A stretch of DNA of 64,000 bases, taken from contig CAXARO010000949.1 of assembly GCA_963971305.1 (NCBI GenBank), positions 1 through 64,000 of the forward strand. The letters run 5' to 3'. Both the position numbers and the translations under genes were made by a program. The notes beneath the pieces are model-generated. The model was not told the DNA's origin, made no database searches, and worked only from the letters and a program-made list of their open reading frames with translations. This document shows, one piece after another, positions 34,352 to 45,975 of the stretch. This DNA comes from Arcuatula senhousia (Eukaryota; Mollusca; Bivalvia; Mytilida; Mytilidae). Numbering within the stretch: position 1 is the first letter of the stretch; each line of letters begins with the position of its first letter.

Positions 34352-35010
34352 AGCTCACCTGACCCAAAAGGTCAAGTGAGCTATTGTCATCGCCATGCGT
34401 CCGTCGTCCGGCCGTCGTCCGTCCGTTACTTTTTTAAAAATCTTCTCTGAAACAACTGTAGGGATTTTTTCAAAACTTGTTCACAGTATTGATCAGGGCA
34501 TGATGTTTAAAAATTGTGTTCGGCTTTATAATTTGTCAACAAACATGGCTGCTGTTACTAAAAATAGAACATGGGATTAAATCACATTCAAAGGCTTATA
34601 ACTTGAAAACTAGAACAGATACAAAAAATCTAAATAAGAGTCTTCGGCTCTTCAAAATCAATTACGTTTTCCGTGTTTTTTTGGCCTATAAATTGAAAAC
34701 TATTGCAGATAGAGAAAAGCTGTTGCTTTCTTAAACCTTCAGCTCATTTAGCTCTACAAAAATATCCATTGGGTCGATGTCAGATGACCCCTTAGAGGGG
34801 TTACGGCCCTTTAAAGGTGCAAAAATAGTATTTTTTCATGTTTTTGGTCTATAGATTAAAAACTATTGCAGTTAGAGAAAAGCTGTTGCTTGCTTAAACC
34901 TTCAGCTCATTAAGCTCAACAAAAGTCTCCATTTTATTAAAAAACATCAATTAGGCTGAAGCTGTCAGATAACCCCTTATAAAAGTTATGACCTCTAACT
35001 GTCAAGGTTG
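34352..35010 (+). mobile_element. AGCTCAC-family element, 3'-truncated, 15489-type core
   Basis: It starts AGCTCACCTGACCCAAAAGG ... CAAGTGAGCTATTG with CCGTCGTCCGTCCG. The core has TTGAAAACTATTGCAGATAG and CTGTTGCTTGCTTAAACC like 15489-16684. The 3' hairpin is missing; similarity fades near 35010. Confidence 0.7.
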
Positions 35011-35102
35011 AAGTTGAATGATGATTCTTTATTGAGATTTCTGCCTCAGGTGTCCACAAATCTATTCATTCCATCAGTCATTGAGGACAGGTGAAAAAAA
35101 AA

Positions 35103-37696
35103 ATGGCGTCCGATGTTGACGAAGCTCTTGACAGCTCCTTAAAAAACTCAGATTTTAGACATTCTAACACTTCGATGACTATGGAAAAATGTGTTGATGG
35201 AAATATAGGAGGATTTTGTGACACAGAGACATCATTCAGGGAGTATTTCCCCCAGAATAGTGAATTTCTTCATGTTTTGATAAACCCACAAACCCCGATT
35301 CGTGTTCACGAAAATGTAAACAATGAGATATGCACCGATAACACATTGACTGATTTAAATGACTTACCGTCATCCCAAGAGTTCGTTCCTGATCAAAACT
35401 TTATTGCTTATTTAGACAATGAGCTACTAAACCTTCCGAGAGAAAGATACATTTCCAAACTTTTAGAACTTACACATGAGTGTGAAAATACAATAACATG
35501 GTATCGCACTATTCTTTGCAATCGTGTAAAATCAGAAGAAGGGTGTCCTGAAGGGTCACTTTACACGAGAAAAACTACACCAAAAAGAACCGCTACACAA
35601 ATGTACGCACGAGATTGTTTCATTCTTTACATGTTTCTTAACGGCGACAAAAGTAACATTTATGAAGTCTTTCGCAACGTACAAGCAAACGAGACCCCTC
35701 GTCCTAGTTGCAATTCAATTTTGTCTACTGTTAAAACTAGAGTTAACTTACAAACAGTACTCCAGAGATTAAATGACTTAGAACTAGATAATGTGTCTAT
35801 GAGCCACAGGATGGCCCTCCCGTTCTCGAAATATCATTGACCCTCAATGTATTACCTGGGATATGGACCTTTACCAAGAAATTGATCAAAAGTGTTCATG
35901 TGTAAAATATAGGTCGCTGTGACCTGGTGGTTGGTGCCATGTTACCAAGACTCATCGAGTAGTGAAATATTATTGACCCCTAACATGTAGTATTCAAGAT
36001 ATGGACCTTAACCAAGAACTTTACCAAAGTCATTCATGCGTAAAATATACGTCACAGTGACCTCATTTCTAGTGGATGGTTTCACCTTACCCAAGACACA
36101 TCTAGTGGTGAAATATCATTGACCATCAACATGTAGTATCTGAGATATGGACCTTAACCAAGAACTTAACCAAAGTCATTCATGCATAAAATATAGGTCA
36201 CAGTGACCTAATTTCTAGTGGGTGGTGTCACCTTACCTAAGACACATCTAGTAGTGAAATATCATTGACCCCCAACATCTAGTATTTAAGTTATGGACCT
36301 TAACCAAGAACTTAACCGAAGTCGTTCATGCATAAAATATAGGTCACAGTGACCTAATTTTTAGTGGGTGGTGTAGCCCTACCCAAGACCTATCTACTGG
36401 TGAAATATCATTGACCCCCAACATCTAGTATCCGAGTAATGGACCTTAACCAAGAACTTAACCAAAGTCATTCATGCATAAAATATAGGTCACAGTGACC
36501 TAATTTCTAGTGGGTGGTGCCACCTTACCTAAGACACATCTAGTAATGAAATATCATTGACCCCCAACATCTAGTATCCAAGTTATGGACCTTAACCAAG
36601 AACTTAACCGAAGTCGTTCATGCATAAAATATAGGTCACAGTGACCTAATTTCTAGTGGGTGGTGTAGCCCTACCCAAGACCCATCTGGTGGTGAAATAT
36701 CATTGACCCCCAACATCTAGTATCCGAGTAATGGACCTTAACCAAGAACTTAACCAAAGTGTTACGGACGGACGTACGGACGGACGGACGGACGGACAAG
36801 GGTAAAACTATATGTCCGATCCACATACGTGGTCGGGCCATAAAAATCTGATAAAGACAATAGGAAAACAATAGACACGTTAAAGAAAGAGAACAATAAA
36901 CTGAAGGTAGAACTCAAGGAATTGGTCGAAAAGGTCGACAGTATTTCACAAAACTGCAATAGGAAATTCACGCAATACGATGCAAGTCACAAACTCTTAA
37001 ACCAGCAGTCAAAATCCGTCGGTGAATTCAACTATCAATTTTATAACAACTCTTCACAGAAAGTGGAAGATGAACTTTCCCGTCACAATAAACTATTTGT
37101 AAATCTTCAGAAAAGCCTGTATGACCTGAAAACAAAAGTTACAAACTCATATGCAGACATTGTTTCCCCAAAGAGAACCCCAGTTATAGAAACTACTGAA
37201 GACGTGACTACTAATACAACTCGGACCGTTACTCCTGATCGCGTTTCACCTGAGCGCACACCTGTACAGTTGTCCAGTCCATTGGTCTCCAATAGCCCAA
37301 AGTCTGATAACACTTCTGATCTTGACGCTAATTCGAATACAAGTACTCACGCTAATACATACAACATACCGGTTCGAACAAACGGAATAACGGAGAAAGT
37401 CAGTGTGATTAACGAAGACTCATTCACCGGTGTAACTAGAAACCGGACTGCACGTTATTACTTACATGGCATATCAAGTTCATCAACTAGAAATGGTAAC
37501 CGAACGCGGAGTTTCTGCAACTTTCTTGAGGCTATTTGACCCAAAACATGACTATTCTCGCGTCATCTCCGCTAAACCGAATGTTACTGTGGACAGTGCA
37601 CAACTGATCGAAAAACCAAATTTTTGGCCGAAAGGTGTTAGTTGTCGCAAGTGGCTGAGTAATCGCGAATGGTACGGTGAACAGGATAACAAATAA
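35103..37696 (+). pseudogene. Non-LTR retrotransposon ORF1, split and frameshifted
   Basis: The start is taken as ATGGCGTCC at 35103. About 238 codons of unrecognised, acidic N-terminal sequence run to about 35812. A tandem-unit element (35813-36846) then interrupts. Coding resumes with a coiled-coil segment (KKENNKLKVELKELVEKV) and a Thr/Ser/Pro-rich linker (to about 37430). It continues into a C-terminal region with ARYYLHGISSSSTRNG in one frame and, after a frameshift near 37495, RGVSATFLRLFDP and NFWPKGVSCRKWLSNREW in another, ending at 37696. Its position 70 bp before an endonuclease frame supports an ORF1 role (nucleic-acid binding). The clade is not assigned. Confidence 0.65.
35813..36846 (-). 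mobile_element. Tandem-unit element (about 145-bp unit x7) inserted in ORF1
   Basis: Units begin AAATATCATTGACC at about 35829, 35965, 36109, 36255, 36401, 36546 and 36692. The last four alternate between CACCTTACCTAAGACAC and GTAGCCCTACCCAAGACC, a two-unit higher-order repeat. At the right, GGACGGACGTACGGACGG is followed by a hairpin ending GGTCGGGCCATAAAA, and ATGGCCC at the left is its short inverse. Layout as in the other hairpin families, read on the minus strand. Confidence 0.75.
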
Positions 37697-37768
37697 CTTT
37701 AAATTATGTTTTTTAAGCCTTATATATTGTATTTGTTGTTTCCAACAGTTTATTTTCTATTGGTAATT

Positions 37769-38575
37769 ATGGGTAGTATTAATATTATGACATGGAATGT
37801 AAGAGGCATAATGTCCTCAACTGTTTGCTTGTCAGATTTACTTGAAATGTCAAATTGTGATATTTTTATCATAACTGAACACAAATTGAAACCTAACTCG
37901 TTACAATATTTGTCTTCTATAGATAACAGGTACAATTGTATTAGTAAAGCTGATGAATTGCCAAACTGTTATAGAGCCTTCCATGGAAAAGGCGGAGTTG
38001 CCCTTTTATACAAATCGACTCTTGAATTTTGTATAAGTGAAATAAATGATATTCAATCAAATCGTACTGTAGGCATTGAGTTAAAGCAACCAAATACTGT
38101 ACCTTTTTACATATTTGGAACATATTTACCCTCAGATGAGGACATAGACACTTATAAATATGAGTTGAATCTTTTAGAATCATTGTTATCGTATTACATT
38201 AATTATGGTTATGTAATTATTGCAGGTGATTTAAATGCTAGCTGTAGTATGCTTAATACTGTACATGTAAACAAGAGTCCAAATCAGTTGCATTAATTAA
38301 GTAATTTTGTATCACAGTATAACCTTCAGTGTGCAGGTTCTGATTTTCAATTCAAAGGGCCTTATTATACGTATATAACAAAGCAAACCATGTTAGATCA
38401 TATTTTATTTGATAAATGTGCACTGAGGCAACTGATCTCTTATGAAGTCCTTAATGAGGGGTCAATTAGCAGTACATCAGATCGGTTGCCGTTATTTTTA
38501 ACGCGGTCCTGCACCCCTAAAAATAGATTTGGGGAATCCTCGGATATATCTAATAACCAAAAAGAACAGCTATAG
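37769..38575 (+). pseudogene. Non-LTR retrotransposon ORF2, endonuclease part only
   Basis: An APE-type endonuclease. From Met 37769 the motifs are INIMTWNVRG (Asn), IIITEHK-like FIITEHKL (catalytic Glu), YLPS, IAGDLNA (Asp-Asn) and, after an in-frame TAA at 38294-38296, LDHILF and STSDRLPL. The last is usually SDH, so the catalytic His is replaced by Arg. The frame ends at 38575 and no reverse transcriptase follows. Loss of the 3' part while the 5' part survives is unusual, since such elements normally truncate at the 5' end. Confidence 0.8.
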
Positions 38576-38826
38576 ACCACGATGCAACAATTCACTTGTA
38601 TAAAGAGAAAGGGATAGGGAAAAATGAAATAAAAAGGGAAAATATCTAACTATGTTACGAATATCTACTATGCAATTTTGATTGTAATTTTAACTTCAAT
38701 TATAAAATTTAATCGTCTTGTTCATATATATTTTGCTCAGTATGTTAGTTGGCGTTTAAACCATGGCTTTCTCAAACAAACGTACAAATGTACTTTTATA
38801 AATATACATTGTTTACGGTTCGCACG

Positions 38827-39916
38827 GTAGAAGACAGTTTGTTACGCTGACTAATTCCCTGAGGGAATTGCAGTATTTTTTTACAAAATTTCTACGCACA
38901 TGAGAACTATTTTTTTTTTTGTTCCCTAAGGGAATCGAACCGTGATTTCATCTTTAATTTTGCGACGGATTTTTTACAGCAGATATTCCTTTAGGGAATA
39001 GTAACATAATATGTATATGTTATGTCATATAGAGATGTACAATCATATTCCCTTAAGGAATACAAACTGCAGCAATATATATATAGTAAAGTACATTTAT
39101 ATTCCCTGAGGGGATAACAAAAAAATGTGATATCTACGTCATGTTATACAGTGATGTACAATCATATTTCCTGAGGGAATAGAACCTGTAGAAAGTTAAA
39201 TAAAGAAGAAGATTTATATTTATTTCACTCTTATTTTGACATCTCTACAGTTCTCTCGGGGCATATAAATCTTCATCACTATATAACATGCTGCAGTTTG
39301 TATTCCCCCAAGGAATATAAATGTATTTCACTATATAACATGTTACAGTTTGTATCCCCTTAGGAAATATAAATCTACATCTTAATATACATGTAACTTG
39401 CTACAGTTTCTATTCCCTCAGGGAACATAATTGTATATCATGACGTACATAACCATATTTTGTATTCCCCTCAGGGAATATACATGTGCTTCACTATATA
39501 ACATGCTACAGTTTGTATTCCCTCAGGAAATGTAAATCTTCATCTTTATTTAACTCGCTACAGTTTCTATTCCCCCAGGAAATATTATAATTGTACATCA
39601 CTGTATAACATGACGTAGATATCATCAATGTATTCCCCCAGGGAATATAAATGTACTTCACCATTTATTAATACAGATTGTATTCCTTAAGGGAATATGA
39701 TTGTACATCTCTAACATAACATATATAATATGTTACTATTCCCTAAAGGAATATCAGTTGTCAAAAAAAAGGCGCGAAATTAAAGATGAAATCACGTGGT
39801 AGATTCCCTTAGGGAACCTTGAAAAAAATAGTTCTTATGTGCGTAGACATTTTGTGAAAAAAAAAAACACTGAAATTCCCTCAGGGAATTAATCAGCGTA
39901 ACAAACTGTCTTCTGC
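38827..39916. mobile_element. Foldback element with interspaced ATTCCCTNAGGGAAT palindromes
   Basis: The whole 1.09 kb is close to one inverted repeat: G(T/C)AGAAGACAGTTTG at both ends, with arms matching inward for roughly 380 bp. GTTCGCACG flanks both sides (38818-38826 and 39917-39925), a 9-bp target duplication. About 18 imperfect copies of the palindrome recur every 50-65 bp. Spacers are related (ATGTACTTCACTATATAACATG, in pieces). Long TIRs and a 9-bp duplication fit a non-autonomous Mutator-like or foldback element. No coding frame. Confidence 0.8.
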
Positions 39917-40825
39917 GTTCGCACGTAAGAATAAATGAACGAATATATAATAAAAAAGTAACTTATGGTCACTTATATTACCTACATGTATGATGTGTAG
40001 TAAAACAAGTACTTTTTGCCGATTGATCAAGCTTAATTAAGGGATTGTCATTATTGCCGAATATATATAACGTTACAAGTTACAATTTATCTGAGATTCT
40101 GAAAAAGACGTTTTGTCACAATTTATTTTGGTTTTTTTTTGTGTGTTTTTTTTTTTCTTCATATAGGTACCCTCCCCCTTCCGCCGCAATCATTTCATCG
40201 TTACATGTCAGTGATTATTTCCCGTTAAAAAAGTTTTTAAAAAATATTACGAATATCCTTTTAACATTTATCTTACTACAATGAGATTTGTTTGAAATAA
40301 AAACACCAAATCCATCAAACACAACTCCTGATCCATTTAGTAGCATTTTAAATCATGTCTTTACAACAAAACTCGTGTTCATGCACCTCCTTAATAAAAA
40401 AAATAACGACGAGTGATGATAGGTACCGTACAGTACATAATTATTTCACTGCAGAGCTACAACTAGATATAGTCACGACGCTGAACTTGCTGAATTAAAA
40501 ATTGATTTGAATTAAAATTTCAATGTAGGTTCAATCTTTAAGTCATGATATTTCGCTGATAATAATATAAATCGAAACGTGTACCGTATATATAGAAGAA
40601 AACAAACCACAAACAAATCCCCGCCCCCCTTTTTCCCCCAAAACAGACCCTAAAAGCAGACGCATAAAAACAAACAAACAAAATACATACAACGGAATTC
40701 TAGCTTTAAGCAGTTCAAGATAACATCAATCTTTCCCTCCGATTCAATAGTGTATAGAAGAATTTTATGGCATGCCCAGAAGAACCCCAAACTTTTTTCT
40801 TGCATAAAAGCGCTATATAAAACAG

Positions 40826-41627
40826 GGAAGACCTAAAACAACATGGCGACGTACTATTGAGGTAGAAATACAAATGACAACAAAGTTCCAGACAATAAAT
40901 TTTGCTACGCCTGACGCGCGTTTCGTCTATTCAAGACTCATCAGAGGCGCTCTACCAAAAATATTGAAAATGCCAAACACTGTATGAATATGAAGAGCAT
41001 AGAACAATGTAACCAAAAATACCAAACTAGGGAACCAAATTATTACTAAGAATTTCAACCTATGTCTGGGGTAGGAAGAACCTTAGGGTTTTGACAATTT
41101 TGAAATTTCGACGGATAATTTAAAGCTTTGATGTATTCTCCAACTCAAAAGTGTTGGTGCCGGAGCGGGCTAACCTCGGGGAATTTACACTCCACCAGCA
41201 GTGCTAACCTTCACGTGTGTTCGAAATACAAATGACAACAAAGTTCCAGACAATAAATTTTGCTACGCCTGACGCGCGTTTCGTCTATTCAAGACTCATC
41301 AGAGGCGCTCTACCAAAAATATTGAAAATGCCAAACACTGTATGAATATGAAGAGCATAGAACAATGTAACCAAAAATACCAAACTAGGGAACCAAATTA
41401 TTACTAAGAATTTCAACCTATGTCTGGGGTAGGAAGAACCTTAGGGTTTTGACAATTTTGAAATTTCGACGGATAATTTAAAGCTTTGATGTATTCTCCA
41501 ACTCAAAAGTGTTAATGAAAGAACTTAGAACTATAGCTGGGGTGAACTAATGAAAAAGGCACAGAACAGAGAAGACTGGAGATCACTAGTCCTTGCCCTA
41601 TGTGCCTCCGGGCATAACAAGGACTAG
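40826..41627 (+). pseudogene. C-terminus of a second non-LTR retrotransposon, split by a repeat
   Basis: At 40826 one frame reads GRPKTTWRRTIEVEI. At 41535-41627 it resumes as NYSWGELMKKAQNREDWRSL then VLALCASGHNKD and a stop. These are the characteristic last residues of many animal non-LTR reverse-transcriptase proteins. Between them sit two copies of a 361-bp repeat. A small frameshift lies just before NYSWG. Short TAGG repeats follow the stop, which may be the 3' tail. Confidence 0.65.
40862..41513 (+). repeat. Direct duplicate of the CGCCTGACGCGCG repeat, about 361-bp spacing
   Basis: Two copies identical over about 285 bp start at 40865 and 41226 with AATACAAATGACAACAAAG, carry CGCCTGACGCGCGTTTCGTC and GACTCATCAGAGGCGCTC, and end CCAACTCAAAAGTGTT. 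Near identity means recent duplication. Diverged relatives are at 24622-25125 and about 58757-58812. Confidence 0.9.
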
Positions 41628-41839
41628 GTAGGTAGGTAAAAGCGCTATAGAATTATTTGGTTCCTTATCGCAGAGAGCAAATAGTTGGTTTTCTAACCGT
41701 CAAGTCTTGGCATGAGTTCTAAATGGACATAAATATAAACAAAATATCAAAAATTATAGCTATCTATATTGCGTTTTACCATAGACCCGTGTAAAAGTGG
41801 TTAAATTGGGAATTTAGAGGTAGGCGGGGTTGCCATACG

Positions 41840-43943
41840 GTCTCCTAGAGACTTTTCCCAGTCAAGACCTGCATATCACCCATTTCTGCTCTATGGGGCT
41901 CTATGGACATATCAGACCATGTATATCAACTCTGAAGTTCCTAAGAGATTTATCACCCAGTCACACCCTGCATATCACCCATTCCTGCTCTATAGAACTC
42001 TATGCACAAATCAGACCCAGCTTCTCAACTCTGAAGACCCTAAGAGGTTCATCACCCAGTCACGCCCTTTATATCAACCAGTCCTGCTCTATGGAACTCT
42101 ATGGACACACCAGACCCAGTATATCACCTCTGAGGACCCTAAGAGGTTCATCACCCAGTCACGCCCTGTATATCAACCAGTCCTACCCTATAGAACTCTA
42201 TTGGCATACCAGACCCAGTATCTCAACTCTTAACCACTAAGAGGTTCATCACCCAGTCATGCCCGGTATATCACCCAGTTCTGCTCTATAGAACTCTATC
42301 AACATATCAGACCTAGTGAATCAACTCTGAGGCCCCTAAGAGGTTCATTACCCAGTCATGCCCTGCATATTTCCCAGTCCTGCTCTATATAACTCGATGA
42401 ATATATCAGACCCAGTGGCCCCAAAGAGGTTCATCACCGAGTCACAACCCTTATATCACCCAGTTCGCTCTATGGCACTCTATGGACCCAGAACCAGTAT
42501 ATCAACTCTGAGGACCCTAAGAGGTTCATCATCCAGTCACGCCCTTTATATCACCCAGTCCTGCTCTATGTAACTCAATGGACATATCAGATCGAGCATC
42601 TCAACTCTGAGGCCCCAAAGAGGTTTATCACCCAGTCACGCCCTTTATATCAACCAGTCCTGCTCTATGGAACTCAATGGACATATCAGACCAAGTATCT
42701 CAACTCTGAGGCCCCAAAGAGGTTCATCACTCAGTCAGGCCCTGCATATCACCCAGTCCTGCTCTATAAAACTCTATGGGCATACCAGACCCAGTATCTC
42801 AACTCTGAGGCCCCTAAGAGGTTCTTCACCCAGTCACGCCCTGCATATCACCCAGTCCTGCTCTATGGAACTCAATGGACATATCAGACCAAGTATCTCA
42901 ACTCTGAAGACCCTAAGAGGTTCATCACCCAGTCACGCCCTTTATATCAACCAGTCCTGCTCTATGGAACTCAATGGACATATCAGACCAAGTATCTCAA
43001 CTCTGAGGCCCCAAAGAGGTTCATCACTCAGTCAGGCCCTGCATATCACCCAGTCCTACTCTATAGAACTCTATGGGCATACCAGACCCAGTATCTCAAC
43101 TCTGAGGCCCCTGCGGTTCATCACCGTCATGCCCTGCATATCACCCAGTCCTGCTCTATAGAACTCTATCAACATATCAGATCCAGTGTATCAACTTTGA
43201 GGCCCCTTAGAAGTTCATTACCCAGTCACGCCCTGCATATTTCCCAGACCCGCTCTATAGAAATCTATGGACATATCAGACCCAGTGCCCCAAAGAGGTT
43301 CATCACCCAGTCATGCCTTTTATATCACCCAGTCCTGCTCTATGGAACTCTATGGGCATACCAGACCAAGTATCTCAACTCTGAGGCCCTAAGAGGTTCT
43401 TCACCCAGTCACGCCCTGCATATCACCCAATTCTGCTTTATAGGACTCTTTGGACATATCAGAGCCATCAGACCCAGTATTTCAACTCTGAGGACCCTAA
43501 GAGGTTCATCACCCAGTCATGCCCTTTTTATCACCCTGTCCTGCTCTATGGAACTCAATGGACATACCAGACCCAGTATCTCAACTCTGAGGACCCTAAG
43601 AGGTTCATCACCCAGTCACGCCCTTTAAATCACCCAGTCCTACTCTATAGAACTCGATGGGCATACCAGACCCAGTATCTCAGCTCTGAGGCCCCTAAGG
43701 GGTTCATCACCCAGTCACGCCCTTTATATCACCCAGTCCTGCTCTATGGAACTCAATGGACATATCACACCGAGTATCTCAACTCTGAGGCCCCAAAGAG
43801 GTTCATCACCCAGTCACGCCCTGCATATCACCCAGTCCTACTCTATAAAACTTTATCAACATATCAGACCCAGTGTATCAATTTTGAGGCCCCTTAGAGG
43901 TTCATTACCCAGTCACGCCCTGCATATTTCCCAGACCTGCTCT
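41840..43943 (+). repeat. 99-bp satellite, about 21 copies
   Basis: Each unit runs CTCTATGGAACTCTATGG, ACATATCAGACCCAGTAT, CTCAACTCTGAGGCCCCTAA, GAGGTTCATCACCCAGTCAC, GCCCTGCATATCACCCAGTC. Because 99 is a multiple of three, long frames with a 33-residue period appear in two frames. Frequent indels switch between them, so I treat it as non-coding satellite. The array resumes at 45976 after a retrotransposon insertion. Confidence 0.9.
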
Positions 43944-45975
43944 ATATTCAAAATTCAAAAATTCAAAATTCTTTATTCAGCCCAATTAGAGGGGCCCATT
44001 GAGGGCATATAAATCAATACATGTATACAAACAAGACATATTTTACAATGATTATGTTGATTGGACATAAAAACAAATAAATATTGAAGAACAATAATGT
44101 GGGTCAGTCAGGACAAAGAGGGATAACTCTACACGAATTATGATCTTTTCTAATCAATAGGTATTTACTAAATTGTATATCTATATGGAAAGAGGGATAA
44201 CTCTAATTGCCAAGAGAAGAGAAAACAATTCATGTATAAAAAATGCGGTGACAACTAAGTTTTGTTTTGGTTTTTTTTTTTATATATAAGTTTCACTTAA
44301 GCAAATATTTAGCTCTCAATGCATAAAATGAGGATAGCAATTCACATAATATAGAGTTAAAATGAAGGCTATCGTTCGACATGAACCAAATAAGCAGATT
44401 GCTATCAGATATTTGGGATAAATATGGGTATTTTTTTAATAGTTCATCCAGAAAGGTTTTTCTTTGATTATTATAAAGGGTACATTTAAATAAAAAATGT
44501 TCTTCGTCTTCAACCGAGTTCATTGAGCAAAACTGGCATGTTCTCTCTGATCTTGGCAGTGTTATACTTTTCCCATGTTCATCAATTTTTCGCTCATAAC
44601 GGCCTCTCTCTATGCGGAGACAGTGATTGCTTATTCTAAATCTAGTTAAAATTACTCTCTTATCTCTGTTCTTAATATTGAGGTAATCTTCAAAAGTGAA
44701 CGCATATTTAAATTTAAAGTAGTTGCTTAATTTACTGTGATCATCTCTTTTTAGTAGGTCTCTTTGATGGCTCCAATATGTTAAAAAATCAGTTTTGATA
44801 TTTTTTTTAAGTAAAATTTTGAATTTATTCTTACTGAGTTTTTTACAAAGTGCTAAATTTAGTCCAAGTTTTTCGCTAAAAAACTTAATATTTGCATACC
44901 ATGATTGATAAGCCATAGCTTTATCAGAGGAGCTTTCAATATAAGCATCACTTAAGAGATCAGTGGGGGAGTTTTCAAGGCGGTGCCAATACATAAATAT
45001 TTGAATTACTATGTTAATATATAAAGGAAATCTACCTAGCTCTGATATAACTCCAATATTTGTGCAATTTTTTGAGACACCGAGAATGTACTTGCAAAAT
45101 TTAAGATTTAATTTATCAGGTTCCCAATCTTTGAAAATTTCAAAAAGATGCATGGCTCTTCTTTTTGGAGTCAAATTTAACATACCCCATATTTCACAGC
45201 CATATAAAGCTATTGGTTTGATGGTGTGATCGAATATATGAAGTAAGGTCTTAATTGATGGAGAACATGATTTAATGTTTTTGTAAAATTTAAAAGAGGC
45301 CTTTAATCCTTTATCATATAGATTTTTTTTAGCAGCATTAAATTTTCCAGTATTAGTAAGAACTAATCCTAAGTATTTATAGAATTTCACACATTCTATT
45401 CTGTTTGCACCTATATTAAATTCATCTGACAGTAGTCTCCCATTTTTATTAAAGATTATAATTTGTGTTTTCTTTGTGTTTATTTCAAGACACCAGTCAT
45501 TACAGTATTGGTATAAAATATTAAGTTGGGTTTGTAACCCCTTTTTATTATCTGAAAATAACACCAGATCATCCGCATAGAGAAGGCAAGGTATACATTT
45601 ATTATTTAATTGTAAACAGTCACAGTTGTCCTCTAAAGCTTTGGGCAAATCGTTTATGAAAAATTTAAACAGGTTAGGACTTAAAACATCCCCTTGACGG
45701 ACTCCAACTTTGGAGCTAAAAAAATCAGTTATTTTATTATCTACCCTCACACAAAGTCTGTCATTGTTATACATACTATTTAGAATTCTATAGAAAAAAC
45801 CATCAATATTTCCCTCTAACAGTTTTAACATGATACCAACATGAAGCACTTTGTCAAAGGCTTTACGAAAGTCCACAAAACATGTATATACTTTTTTGCT
45901 ACCACAATTTAAATATTTATCAATAATGCATTTTAGAACAAAGACATGATCCGAAGTCCTGGAATTCTTAGAGAA
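43944..45975 (-). mobile_element. 5'-truncated non-LTR retrotransposon inserted in the satellite
   Basis: Satellite text stops at GCTCTAT (43943) and resumes at CTATGGACATATCAG (about 45976). Read on the minus strand, the inserted DNA ends in repeats of GAATTTTGAAT, a short tandem 3' tail as in CR1/L2-type elements. The 5' end is cut within the reverse-transcriptase domain. Confidence 0.8.
44293..45975 (-). pseudogene. Reverse transcriptase of a non-LTR retrotransposon, 5'-truncated
   Basis: A 575-codon frame (to 46020) whose first 15 residues are translated satellite. True coding starts at about FSKNSRTSDH. Motifs: FVDFRKAFD (49-56, catalytic Asp 50), GVRQGDVLSP (106-115), CLLYADDLVLFS with YADD at 148-151, KTQIIIFN, and YLGLVLTNTGKF. 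A C-terminal zinc motif CQFCSMNSVEDEEHF-LFKC follows. The frame is intact across the whole remaining region, so the insertion is young. The start of the palm domain and the endonuclease are missing, so it cannot work. It probably belongs to the CR1/L2/jockey-like group; the exact clade is uncertain. Confidence 0.85.

Noticed and set aside
38827..39916. CRISPR-like array (short palindromes at regular spacing)
   Set aside because: The spacers are related to one another and mirror-symmetric, the setting is eukaryotic with introns and SINEs, and a 9-bp duplication flanks the unit. It is a transposable element.
41830..44012. Several open frames of 71-164 codons with a 33-residue period
   Set aside because: They follow the 99-bp satellite unit, occur in two overlapping frames and are broken by indels every few units. 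There is no start context or splice evidence.
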